The notes under the pieces: generated by a model
Seen by the model: only the letters and a program-made list of their open reading frames with translations
Databases searched by the model: none
What the model was told of the DNA's origin: nothing
Position numbers and translations under genes: made by a program
Origin: Candidatus Omnitrophota bacterium
Lineage (GTDB): Bacteria; Hinthialibacterota; Hinthialibacteria; Hinthialibacterales; Hinthialibacteraceae
Assembly: GCA_003598175.1 (NCBI GenBank)
Contig: QZKN01000181.1
Coordinates: 1-64,000 of the forward strand
DNA: 64,000 nt
Direction: 5' to 3'
Shown here: in pieces, positions 45,649-54,016 of the stretch
How the letters are laid out: each line of letters starts with the position of its first letter
How positions within the stretch are numbered: position 1 is the stretch's first letter

Positions 45649-45878
45649 GGTTTTCCTTTTCCTGCAGATGATCGTACAACGGTTTTCATCTCAACAAAAT
45701 GTGATCACACATTATCACGCCGTATTACTCATCATTTTATCGGTAGACGTGATGAGGATTACACCCCCAGGAGCGAAGGAGAGTAAATCCGGTCTGGCTC
45801 GTTGGGGCGGAATCAACTTCCATACAGGTTTCGTGTTGGAAACGACTGCCGTGTTATTCTAGCCGCGTATTTTCCGAA

Positions 45879-46598
45879 TCACAAAGAAGGTACGCTGGAT
45901 AGGGAAGATTCAGCGCGTAGAAGGGGACGATAAAAACAATACCAATACGCCATCCGCACCATCGTATTGTGAAGCCCCAGCAATTGTTTGCGTAAAATGT
46001 GCCGCCCTTGATAAGGACGGATGATGGCTTTGACGTCGCCGTTCGGGAACGTGTGATCGTGCAGGATTTTTGTGATGCGTGATGTTTGTGCGCCGGGAAA
46101 ACAGAGGTAGGAACGGATGTGATGGGCGTACATCCAATCTCGCAGGATCTGGCGGGTTTCCAGCATGGTTTTGCCTTCGCGTTCGAGATGAAATACGTCC
46201 GCATCGGGAATTCCGGCTTTTCGCAAATCTTCGCGAATGAAGTGATAGGGAAATATGGGCTTGTCGATATGTTTATAGGATTCCGGAACGGCTTGCGTGA
46301 TGAGAATCGCTTTCGCATACCCGTTCCGATAATACTCGACAGCGGTATCCAACGCGCCGCCCGTTCCTCCCAAAAGCACGACATCCGCCGGCTCCAGCGG
46401 CGTTTCATAATAGAAAAGCAGATGCAAAAGCCACGGCAGCGTTATGGCGTAGAAAAACGTGATTCCGGCGACCAGCAAAATCGTGGCAACCGACACAATT
46501 CGAATTCGGGTCCGGATTTTTCCAGGCCGGGATTTCTTTGTTTCATCGGATTGATGGGAAATGGTGGTTGCCATATCGTTTTTTATGGAATGATTCAA
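45879..46598 (-). CDS. YdcF/SanA-like DUF218 membrane protein
   Basis: 239 residues. One TM helix is at ~37-60 (VATILLVAGITFFYAITLP), followed by the DUF218 domain: ADVVLLGGTGGALDTAVEYYRNGYAKAIL, an ETRQILRDW helix and the FPGAQTSRITKIL segment. Family knowledge: SanA/YdcF proteins are envelope proteins of unclear activity linked to barrier function. No strong ribosome site is seen; Met at 46574 is an alternative start. It stands alone upstream of the FrhB-like gene. Confidence 0.75.
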   Translation of the reverse strand: MNHSIKNDMATTISHQSDETKKSRPGKIRTRIRIVSVATILLVAGITFFYAITLPWLLHLLFYYETPLEPADVVLLGGTGGALDTAVEYYRNGYAKAILITQAVPESYKHIDKPIFPYHFIREDLRKAGIPDADVFHLEREGKTMLETRQILRDWMYAHHIRSYLCFPGAQTSRITKILHDHTFPNGDVKAIIRPYQGRHILRKQLLGLHNTMVRMAYWYCFYRPLLRAESSLSSVPSL

Positions 46599-46813
46599 AA
46601 ATAGATTGTTTTGCGTTCAAAGTGTAATGGTAGCGCAGGTCTGATCCGAGTGGTATGTGCATCGACGGAATGAATCATTTCCATGTTGGAACGATGGTAT
46701 CGCTGTGGGGATAAAGAACGGACAAATAAGATGAAAAATGAATTTTCTTCCGACTTTTTAATCAGGAAGTTCGTAATAATGATTGTACGATCAAACGAAA
46801 ATTGGATTCCGCG

Positions 46814-47404
46814 ATGCTTTTGACGGACGAAATGTTAATGATGGAAACCTGCAATGGCTCGCTGCCCGCATTTGAACTGCTGGTTCAGCGTTGGGATAAG
46901 CGAATGCTGAATTATTTGTATCGATGCGTCGGCGACCGCGCCGAAGCGGAAGATTTGCGGCAGGAATTGTTTTTAAAACTGTATAACAACCGCAAATCCT
47001 TCGATGGAAAACGAAATTTTCAACCCTGGCTGTATCGCATCGCCGCCAACCTGGTGATCGATAAGATTGCCAGAAAAAAAAAGCCGGTGATGGAAGCGAT
47101 TCATGAACAAAACGGCGATTCCGTGCCAGTCTTGCAGGAAACGCAGGAAAAACATTCCCGAGGACGCGCGATGATGAATGAAATTGCCGATCGGATCAAA
47201 ACGGCGCTGGAAACAATTCCCGGCGAGGAACGGATTGTCTTGATCATGCGGCATTATGAAAATTTAACCTTTAAAGAAATTGCACAAGTTCTTGATACGC
47301 CGGAAAGCACGGTTAAAACGCGTTTGTATCACGGACTACGTCTCCTGCGGGATCAATTGAAGCGGATGGGAATCGTTGGGATGGAATGTATGCAACCGAA
47401 TTAA
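46814..47404 (+). CDS. ECF-type RNA polymerase sigma factor
   Basis: 196 residues from ATG 46814 (a TTG at 46802 is possible). Region 2 shows FELLVQRWDKRMLNYLYRCVGDRAEAEDLRQELFLKLY and KRNFQPWLYRIAANLVID. Region 4 shows ALETIPGEERIVLIMRHYENLTFKEIAQVL with the DNA-binding helix STVKTRLYHGLRLLRDQL. It is adjacent to an anti-sigma-like gene whose ATG lies 18 bases after its stop, the usual arrangement. It probably responds to an envelope signal and may drive the exported Met/Gly-rich protein further on. Confidence 0.93.
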   Translation: MLLTDEMLMMETCNGSLPAFELLVQRWDKRMLNYLYRCVGDRAEAEDLRQELFLKLYNNRKSFDGKRNFQPWLYRIAANLVIDKIARKKKPVMEAIHEQNGDSVPVLQETQEKHSRGRAMMNEIADRIKTALETIPGEERIVLIMRHYENLTFKEIAQVLDTPESTVKTRLYHGLRLLRDQLKRMGIVGMECMQPN

Positions 47405-47422
47405 GTCGGAATGGAGAATACG

Positions 47423-48091
47423 ATGAAACGAGAAGAATTTGAAGAACTCGTCGTTGCCATGTTATATGCGGAAATCTCCGAGGGCGAACGCAATCGATTG
47501 GAGGAGTGGTTGAAGGATCATCCCCACGACCGCAACGAGTTTGAGGAACTGAAAAAAACTCACAAACTCATGCATTGCTTGAATGAGATGGAAATTGCCT
47601 CGACCGATCAACCGTTGCAGTTGCCTGTCGGATATTCTCCGAATCGTTTGCGAAAGCGTTGGCGGCGCTGGTTCGGAGCGGCGGCGGCTTGCCTTGCCTT
47701 TGTTTTGCTGGCATCGACGCAAGGAGTGGAAGTACAAATCGGAAAGGTTCGAATGGCGCTGGGGGCGGTCAACAATTTGGCAATCGACCGAGATGAAATC
47801 AAAAAGGAATTGATTACAACCTATTTACCGGTGATGGAACAACTGGTGAAAGCGGTTGAAAAAGTGCAAACGGCGGGCGAATTGTCGGTGGAACGCCTGG
47901 ATTCGTTGGAACGATCGATGCAATACCTGACATATTATCGCCAGGCGAACCAGAAACTCAACGATCAGAAAATCGAGAAATATGTGGTGGGTTTGGCGCG
48001 GGAAGTGGATAAGCGATTGAATCATCTGTACAACATTTCTTACAATCCGGCGCTCAAAAATCAAATGGATCAATCCCAGAACGATGGCTGA
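47423..48091 (+). CDS. Anti-sigma-factor-like membrane protein
   Basis: 222 residues from Met 47423 (GGAG 6 bases upstream). A cytoplasmic N-terminal part (~1-75) has an acidic amphipathic helix but no HxxxCxxC zinc motif (only HDRNEFEELKKTHKLMHCL). A single TM segment (~88-104: FGAAAACLAFVLLAS) precedes a periplasmic coiled-coil domain (~115-215). The topology fits an anti-sigma factor for the ECF sigma just upstream. The absence of the zinc signature means binding would be by another helical mode. Function inferred from position and topology. Confidence 0.65.
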   Translation: MKREEFEELVVAMLYAEISEGERNRLEEWLKDHPHDRNEFEELKKTHKLMHCLNEMEIASTDQPLQLPVGYSPNRLRKRWRRWFGAAAACLAFVLLASTQGVEVQIGKVRMALGAVNNLAIDRDEIKKELITTYLPVMEQLVKAVEKVQTAGELSVERLDSLERSMQYLTYYRQANQKLNDQKIEKYVVGLAREVDKRLNHLYNISYNPALKNQMDQSQNDG

Positions 48092-48161
48092 GGATTCTCA
48101 ACCTTGCAGTCATGACTGATTTCTTACCGGAGAGAATGAAAATGAACATGGTTTGTTCATC

Positions 48162-48225
48162 CGTGGGTAAAGCAAGCGTCCTCGCTTGCATGTTCTATGC
48201 AGGTGAGACATGTACTCTACCCACG
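48162..48225. repeat. Cloverleaf-like palindromic repeat, family A copy 4
   Basis: Outer arms CGTGGGTA (48162-48169) and TACCCACG (48218-48225) enclose GCAAGCG-TCCT-CGCTTGC and an imperfect GCAGGTGAGACATG arm. It sits between the anti-sigma-like gene and the Met/Gly-rich gene. Confidence 0.75.
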
Positions 48226-48340
48226 TGTATTTTCAAAAAACATTGCAAACTCGAATCAGTGATTTATATAAATTCAAAGGCGAAAACAAATCCCGGAGTT
48301 GAAAATCTCCGGCTGCATTAAAAAAGAAAGGACAATGATC

Positions 48341-49546
48341 ATGAAAAAGTATGGTCGCATTACCGCAACACTGGTTTGGATTGGAATTGCTGGTTGGCTG
48401 GGATTTTACGCATGGGCGCAAGACGATTATCACATGGGGCTGCTTGAATTCGCACAGGCTGCCGATCTTCCCGGCGGACAGGGATCTCTTCTTGCTCAAT
48501 TTGCAGCGGAATCTCAACCGCCTGCTGAAAAAAGTGATAAGCAGCAATGGATTCAAGAAACCCAAAAATCCATCGCCATTTTCTGCAGGATCGTCGATGA
48601 ACTGCTTGCGGAAAAATTTGGCGAGGGACGGCAATTTCTGGGATTCGATCCCTATGGCGGCTCTCAGGATTTGTTTGTGGGGGAGAAACAGGAATGCCTT
48701 GGTTTTTGGATTCCGGATACGGGATTGCTGTTTACGTTGCCAACCAAATTATCTCTATCGAGTAAAATCGAGAAGAAAGTCGAAAAAGAGGGAGATCGCG
48801 AGAACAAAGATTTGTGGGAACAATACGAAAATCAGATGAATGAAAAAGTTTCTCCGAAACCGGATTCGATGATGTTAGGAGGATTTCCACACGGAGTTTA
48901 TTTTGGCGTCAATAAAAAACGAATGGATTTGAATGAGAAAAATGTAAAACTTTTACGCGAAACCATATTGGAAGCAATCGCGAAATATGGGTGGCGGATA
49001 AAAGGTTTTAAAAATGATGAAAAAATAACTTTTCTCATCACGGGAACGTCAGGGGACGAGATGTTTGTAGCCGGAATGGGAGGAATGGGCATGATGGGAA
49101 GTATGGGTATGGGGGGATATGGAGGCGCTTCTATGCCGTCGCAGGAAAAACAGGAAGCCGGAAAGGCGCTGAATGAAGCAAAAAAGAATCTGGATCGGGT
49201 ACAGAAAAAATTAAAAGAATCCGAAGACGGATTCGGCGATGACGAATCACCACAACCCGGCGCCCGAAAATCTTCCGGCGTCAATAGCAAAATGATGGGA
49301 GGCATGGGCATGATGGGGGGTATGGGAGGAGGTATGGGTGGAATGATGGGAATGGCAGGAATGGGCGGCGGCGGCATGATGAGCGGAATGGGGATAGGGA
49401 TGGGTCCCTTCGGCAACGCGCAACAGATTTTAGGAGAAAAATTGCCTGGTTCGACGATGGTGATCCAAATCGCCTTTAAAGATATTCCGGCGCGGGAAGG
49501 AACGATGGAAGATATCGAGAGTAAGGTAAATATAATTACTTATTAA
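48341..49546 (+). CDS. Exported Met/Gly-rich protein of unknown function
   Basis: 401 residues from ATG 48341 (AAAGGA 8 bases upstream). A signal peptide (~7-27: TATLVWIGIAGWLGFYAWAQ) is followed by a mature domain (~30-230) with aromatic and acidic residues. Two low-complexity blocks follow: GMGGMGMMGSMGMGGYGG (~242) and a longer M/G repeat (~322-355: MMGGMGMMGGMGGGMGGMMG and onward), separated by an acidic coiled coil (~265-300). Met-rich blocks suggest metal (Cu) binding or a surface-exposed elastic linker. The gene lies about 250 bases after the sigma/anti-sigma pair with a palindrome between, and may be its target. No family recognised. Confidence 0.65.
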   Translation: MKKYGRITATLVWIGIAGWLGFYAWAQDDYHMGLLEFAQAADLPGGQGSLLAQFAAESQPPAEKSDKQQWIQETQKSIAIFCRIVDELLAEKFGEGRQFLGFDPYGGSQDLFVGEKQECLGFWIPDTGLLFTLPTKLSLSSKIEKKVEKEGDRENKDLWEQYENQMNEKVSPKPDSMMLGGFPHGVYFGVNKKRMDLNEKNVKLLRETILEAIAKYGWRIKGFKNDEKITFLITGTSGDEMFVAGMGGMGMMGSMGMGGYGGASMPSQEKQEAGKALNEAKKNLDRVQKKLKESEDGFGDDESPQPGARKSSGVNSKMMGGMGMMGGMGGGMGGMMGMAGMGGGGMMSGMGIGMGPFGNAQQILGEKLPGSTMVIQIAFKDIPAREGTMEDIESKVNIITY

Positions 49547-49580
49547 CTCACTCTATGCAGAAGTTTCAAAACGAACCGGA

Positions 49581-49645
49581 ATTTCCCTTCCCCAATCCTC
49601 CCCGTCAACGGGGAGGGCGTGTTTATCCACCCGTTGACGGGGGGA
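49581..49645. repeat. CCGTCAACGGGG inverted-repeat element, copy 2
   Basis: CCGTCAACGGGG (49602-49613) and CCCGTTGACGG (49630-49640), with the same internal plan as the copies at 44136 and 57366. It lies between the Met/Gly-rich gene and the convergent ABC permease gene and may act as a bidirectional terminator. Confidence 0.65.
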
Positions 49646-49725
49646 TGCGTAAAGCGAGTTATTAAATAAACTTTGTAGCGGCGGATCACTATTTCCGCCC
49701 CTTTATGAATTCTGTCAGGTGCTAT

Positions 49726-50676
49726 TCACTTTCTCCTGCGCACATCCATATAAACCGCCGCTAAGATCACGAATCCTTTCACAATATCCTGAATGGAGAA
49801 GTGTACTCCCGCCTGATTGAGGCCTTTGTCTAAAATTCCGATGATGATCGCGCCGATCAGCGTGCCGTTCATCGTGCCAATGCCGCCGGTAAAACTGGTT
49901 CCGCCCACCACGGCGGCGGCGATGGCGTCCAACTCGAAGCCAATACCCGCCGCCGGTTCGGCGGAATAGAGTTGGGATACGTTGATCATCCCTGCGATTC
50001 CCGTAAACACTGCGCACAGGATATAGACGATAATCTGCGTCCGCGCCAGCGGAATGCCGGTGAAGCGCGCCGCCTCGCGATTCCCTCCGATCGCGTACAA
50101 ATGTTGTCCGAAACGGGTTCGATGCAGAAGAATGCCGGCGACGGCGAACAAAACGAGCATGATAAGAACCGGAATGGGAATGACGCCAAACAACCGGCCA
50201 TTGCCGATGGTCAGAAAAACGGTTTGATGATCCGCGATGGGAATCGGTCTGGCCTGATTGAAGCAATAGGCGGAGCCGCGGGCGATCATCATCGTCGCCA
50301 GCGTGATGATGAAGGGCGGCATTTTCGTTTTGGCGGCGCAAACGCCGTTAAACGCGCCGAACGCACCCGCGACGCCCAATCCGGTGAGTATCGCCAGGAC
50401 AAAATGTAAAAGACTTTGTGTTTCCGCGTCACCGAATGAGAGAACATAAATCGTCGATGTGCCCACCAGCGCCAACACCGCACCCACGGAAAGATCGATG
50501 CCGCCGATCATGATGGTGAGGGTCATGCCGAAAGCGATAATCGCGTTGACGGAAATCTGCTGCAACAGGTCGAGCAGGTTTTCCCGCGTCAAAAAATTTG
50601 GAACCATAACGCCGAATAAAATCAGCAAAATGATCATGGCCGCGAACAGCGGCCCCAATCCTTTAATCCGTCTCAT
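49726..50676 (-). CDS. Ribose-type ABC transporter permease (RbsC family)
   Basis: 316 residues with about 9-10 TM segments and the family signature GMTLTIMIGGIDLSVGAVLAL. The end has FVILAAVYMDVRRRK. AGGAG lies 9 bases upstream of the start, which overlaps the ATP-binding gene by 14 bases. Family knowledge: membrane channel of a CUT2-type sugar importer. It is last in the order YhcH, binding protein, ATPase, permease. Confidence 0.94.
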   Translation of the reverse strand: MRRIKGLGPLFAAMIILLILFGVMVPNFLTRENLLDLLQQISVNAIIAFGMTLTIMIGGIDLSVGAVLALVGTSTIYVLSFGDAETQSLLHFVLAILTGLGVAGAFGAFNGVCAAKTKMPPFIITLATMMIARGSAYCFNQARPIPIADHQTVFLTIGNGRLFGVIPIPVLIMLVLFAVAGILLHRTRFGQHLYAIGGNREAARFTGIPLARTQIIVYILCAVFTGIAGMINVSQLYSAEPAAGIGFELDAIAAAVVGGTSFTGGIGTMNGTLIGAIIIGILDKGLNQAGVHFSIQDIVKGFVILAAVYMDVRRRK

Positions 50677-52186
50677 GAATTCGTGCTCCTGTCAGCTGTT
50701 CCATGATGGTTTCCAGTGAAATCGCGTCGGGTGTGACGGTTTTGAGGATGTGACCGTCGCGATACAACGCGACGTGGTGGCAGACGTTGATCACTTCGGC
50801 CAGGTCGGAGGAGATGAACAGAATTGCCACTCCCTGTTCCACCAGATCGCTGATGAAATTGAACATCTCTTCTCGCGCACCGACGTCGATCCCGCGCGTG
50901 GGCTCGTCCAGAATCAATATTTTGGGAAGATGCTCCATCCAACGACCAACCAACACTTTTTGTTGATTGCCGCCGGACAATCCGTCGATGCATTGATTGA
51001 TATGATCCAGTTTGATTTCAAAATTATTCACTGCATGATCGATGATTTCAATGCGTTTTCTCTCGTTTGGCGTACAGAATGAAATCCATTCCGCCGTCCA
51101 GGGCAGCGAAATATTGAATCCGACGGACTGAATCATCACCAATCCCTCTTTGCGTCGATCTTCGGGCACAAGCACGATGCCCGCGTCGAGCGCCGCGCGC
51201 GGCGACGTAAGAACAATCGGTTTGCCGTCAATACGAATCTCCCCCGCCGTGAAGGGGTCGATGCCGAAAATGGCTCGCGCCAGCTCGGAGCGGCCGGAAC
51301 CGACCAAACCCGCCAGCCCGAGAATTTCGCCGTAATGGAGTTGAAAACTGACGTCGTGAATTTTTGAACTCACGAGTCCGTTCACTTCCAACGCGACGTT
51401 GCCCGGTTTGTGCGGCGGGCGATGGAAGTGATCGACGATATCGCGCCCGACCATCCATTTGATGAGTTCCCGTTGATGAATATGGGCGGTGGTTTGCGTT
51501 CCCATCGAACGTCCATCGCGCAGAACGGTGATACGATCGGCGAGACGGGTGATTTCTTCGAGTCGATGCGAGATATAAATGATCCCCACGCTCTGCGAAC
51601 GCAACCGTTTTAACGTGGAAAACAACGCTTCCGTTTCCGCCTCGGCCAGGGAGGATGTCGGTTCGTCAAGAACGAGGATTTTTGCCTGACATGATAATGC
51701 GCGAGCGATCTCAACCAATTGCCGCTGTGCGACGCTCAAATCCGAAACGGTTGCGCCGACGTCTCGAATCTCACTCATCCCCAATTGCTCGATGAGAATT
51801 TGCGCATCTTCATCCATCTTTCGCCGATCAAGCCACCCGCAGCGAGTCGGCTCACGCCCGAGATAGATATTTTCCGCCGCGGACAGATTCGGCGCCAGCG
51901 ATAATTCCTGGTGAATCACGCGAATGCCGAACCGGTCCGCATCTGCCACATCGCGAATGTGCACAATCTGATCGTCGATGCGAATGATTCCGGCGTCCGG
52001 TGTATACACGCCGGCGAGAATTTTGATTAACGTGGATTTCCCCGCGCCGTTCTCTCCCAGCAGAGCATGGATTTCGCCTTGCCGCAGATCAAACGCCACG
52101 TTATCCAGCGCCGTGACGCCGCCGAATCGTTTGGTGATGCGCTCCAATACAAGCAAGGATGTGTGGGAACCGGTTGGTTTGATCAT
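50663..52186 (-). CDS. Sugar ABC transporter ATP-binding protein (RbsA family)
   Basis: 507 residues with two fused ATPase halves. Half one: Walker A GENGAGKSTL, signature LSVAQRQLVEIARAL, Walker B LVLDEPTSSL. Half two: GLVGSGRSELAR (degenerate Walker A, normal for RbsA), signature LSGGNQQKVLVGRWM, Walker B LILDEPTRGID. Family role: energises a CUT2-type importer with the RbsC-like and RbsB-like neighbours. It follows the binding-protein gene by 37 bases. Confidence 0.96.
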   Translation of the reverse strand: MIKPTGSHTSLLVLERITKRFGGVTALDNVAFDLRQGEIHALLGENGAGKSTLIKILAGVYTPDAGIIRIDDQIVHIRDVADADRFGIRVIHQELSLAPNLSAAENIYLGREPTRCGWLDRRKMDEDAQILIEQLGMSEIRDVGATVSDLSVAQRQLVEIARALSCQAKILVLDEPTSSLAEAETEALFSTLKRLRSQSVGIIYISHRLEEITRLADRITVLRDGRSMGTQTTAHIHQRELIKWMVGRDIVDHFHRPPHKPGNVALEVNGLVSSKIHDVSFQLHYGEILGLAGLVGSGRSELARAIFGIDPFTAGEIRIDGKPIVLTSPRAALDAGIVLVPEDRRKEGLVMIQSVGFNISLPWTAEWISFCTPNERKRIEIIDHAVNNFEIKLDHINQCIDGLSGGNQQKVLVGRWMEHLPKILILDEPTRGIDVGAREEMFNFISDLVEQGVAILFISSDLAEVINVCHHVALYRDGHILKTVTPDAISLETIMEQLTGARIHETD

Positions 52187-52223
52187 GATGTCAAATCACA
52201 CAGGATGAAAAGAGAAATATCGT

Positions 52224-53141
52224 TCATTCTTTTTTGAGAAACTGCGCGGCGTTTTCCGCAGTGATCAGTGCGACGCGCACTTTGATATCCGGCTCAACCG
52301 TCTCTCCGTCAAAATGGTTGAAAATCGTTTCCGCCGCGATTTTACCGATTTCGAAGGGAAATTGCGCGGAAGTGGAATGCAACTTGCCGCTTTGAATGGC
52401 GGCAATCGCTTCCTGTGAACCATCCACCGAGACGATTTTGACGTTATCCAGCTTCCCGGCGGATTCCAGCGCGGAGATGACGCCGAACGCAGAAGGATCG
52501 TTGATGGGGAAAACGGCGTTGATGTCCGGAAATCGCCCGATCATATCGCGCATGACCGGTCGGGCGCTTTCGGTATTGCCTTTCACTTCCTGCACGTCCA
52601 CGATTTCCATGGTGAGATATTGTTCGATGATTTCACGAAAACCGGCGACGCGGTCAATGCAGGCCTTGTTGACCGACATTTGCAATATCCCAATTTTCGC
52701 GGAACTGCATGCGGCAACCAATGCTTTGCCTGCCAGACGTCCGGCTTCGACGTTGTCGGACGCTACCGTGCTGAGCGCCAGCTCCTTATCCTTCACCGGC
52801 ACGTCGACGATGATGCAGGGAATCCCTTTCTTTTTGGCTTCCAGCAGGCTGCCGCGAATGCCTTCCCAATTCACGGGATTGATGAAAATCGCCGACGCGC
52901 CTTGCAAAATCAAATCGGAAATGTCGTTTTTCTGTTTCAAACTGTTCCATTGCGCATCCATTGTAACCAGTTCGTAGCCCTTCGTTTCGATCACGGAACG
53001 CAGCCCTTGATCGAGATCGACGAAGAACGGATTGTTCATGGTTTGAAAACTGACGCCCATGATTTTTTTATCGCTCTTGCCGCAGCCGGTGAGGAAACCG
53101 CATAGAAGGAACGCAATGAGTAATGTCGATTTGGTTTTCAT
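52224..53141 (-). CDS. Periplasmic sugar-binding lipoprotein (RbsB family)
   Basis: 305 residues. A lipoprotein signal (LLIAFLLCGFLTGC) gives a lipobox Cys at ~20, so the mature protein is lipid-anchored rather than free. The domain is a class I periplasmic binding fold (IMGVSFQTMNNPFFVDLDQGL, ASDNVEAGRLAGKAL, IVSVDGSQEAIAAIQSGKL). GGAGG precedes the ATG. It lies between YhcH (24 bases) and the ATPase gene. Ligand likely a pentose or hexose, not identifiable from sequence alone. Confidence 0.93.
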   Translation of the reverse strand: MKTKSTLLIAFLLCGFLTGCGKSDKKIMGVSFQTMNNPFFVDLDQGLRSVIETKGYELVTMDAQWNSLKQKNDISDLILQGASAIFINPVNWEGIRGSLLEAKKKGIPCIIVDVPVKDKELALSTVASDNVEAGRLAGKALVAACSSAKIGILQMSVNKACIDRVAGFREIIEQYLTMEIVDVQEVKGNTESARPVMRDMIGRFPDINAVFPINDPSAFGVISALESAGKLDNVKIVSVDGSQEAIAAIQSGKLHSTSAQFPFEIGKIAAETIFNHFDGETVEPDIKVRVALITAENAAQFLKKE

Positions 53142-53165
53142 GGCTGACCTCCGTCTCCAAAATTT

Positions 53166-53636
53166 TCATCCGCGAAGAAGATCGACGCGTACTTTTAAAA
53201 CTACTTTTTTCACAGTCTCCGCAACATCCCCCACCCGCAATTGCGGCATATGGGCGTCCTGCGGATAGAGCAATGCGAAATTCCCTGCAACCAGTTCCAC
53301 CCGGGCCGATGATGGAACCGAGTGTTGATAAAACTCAACGTCTTTCACCGCGTCATATGATGTTTTCACTTCGAGTCTGTTGACCGGATACCAATCGATG
53401 TACTCGTGTCCGCGCACAATGGCCTGGATATCCACGTAATTGCGGTGCGCTTCCAGCACGGCCTCCTCCATCGATTTGGTTTGATAACTCATCACGCGCG
53501 CGAATATGTCCTCTCCCCGCAACGGATATTTCTTCTCTTCCGCATCCTCATCGAGAGAGGCCAGAAATTCGAAGGCGCAATGGCAAACAGCCGGAAACGC
53601 GTAGAACGTCCAATGATCAATGAGATCGACAATCAT
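53166..53636 (-). CDS. YhcH/YjgK/YiaL-family protein
   Basis: 156 residues from MIVDLIDHW (GAGG 6 bases upstream); the open frame's 105 extra codons have no start signal. Cupin-like YhcH pattern: EAHRNYVDIQAIVRGHEYIDW (conserved His/Asp/Glu) and FALLYPQDAHMPQLRVGD with the metal-site His. Family knowledge: YhcH-type proteins are linked to sugar catabolism; the E. coli member NanQ acts as a sialic-acid anomerase. It heads the ABC operon, so it may open or epimerise the transported sugar. Confidence 0.88.
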   Translation of the reverse strand: MIVDLIDHWTFYAFPAVCHCAFEFLASLDEDAEEKKYPLRGEDIFARVMSYQTKSMEEAVLEAHRNYVDIQAIVRGHEYIDWYPVNRLEVKTSYDAVKDVEFYQHSVPSSARVELVAGNFALLYPQDAHMPQLRVGDVAETVKKVVLKVRVDLLRG

Positions 53637-53837
53637 TATTTTCCTCATTTCTTTCATAATACGGATTGTGTGAAAATCCATATAATTATAATTCTGTTTT
53701 CCTGATTCCACACCCGACGGCGTAAAATCCAACCGGTTCATTGCTGAAAACGCCTTCGAATAAAGGGATTTTAAAAAACGAATTTCCTTGGTTTCCCAAC
53801 CGATTGCTACTTGCATGATTATTTTGACTCTCTCTCG

Positions 53838-53866
53838 TTGACAATTCACTTTTCTTTCCAAATAAT
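53838..53866 (+). promoter_or_regulatory. Strong sigma-70 promoter for the symporter-kinase operon
   Basis: TTGACA (53838-53843), 17 bases, AATAAT (53861-53866). It is the best promoter match seen in the window. Transcription would start near 53873 and leave a leader of about 145 bases before the symporter, which contains a family B palindrome. Confidence 0.65.
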
Positions 53867-53895
53867 GCCTAAATACGGATGAGAATGTGTTGATG

Positions 53896-53930
53896 ACAAT
53901 GCCGGAGCGCGGGCATCCTGCCCGCATTGT
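53896..53930. repeat. Palindromic repeat, family B copy 2
   Basis: Outer arms ACAATGC / GCATTGT enclose GCGGG-CATCCTG-CCCGC. It lies within the leader of the symporter transcript. Confidence 0.7.
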
Positions 53931-54016
53931 ACAACGCGCGTCGGGCGGCAAGGGCAGCGTTGTTCCTTTACTTGTTGGAATCTTGTTCGAGCATAAATTT
54001 GAGATATCGGGAGTGA

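Larger units (their letters stand above)
53637..54016. other. Divergent control region between ABC and symporter operons
   Basis: 380 bases. Besides the rightward promoter (53838-53866) and the palindrome (53896-53930), the leftward part is A+T-rich (53665-53705) and likely holds the ABC operon promoter, though no clear -35/-10 pair was found. A shared control region would allow coordinated regulation of both operons. Confidence 0.45.

Noticed and set aside
48112-48321. 69-codon rightward open frame between anti-sigma and Met/Gly-rich genes
   Set aside because: Made mainly of the family A repeat (GKASVLACMFYAGETCTLPT); no independent support.
49085-49400. Possible CRISPR or tandem DNA repeat in the Met/Gly-rich gene
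   Set aside because: The DNA repetition follows from ATG/GGN codons in low-complexity protein; there are no spacers or fixed repeat unit.
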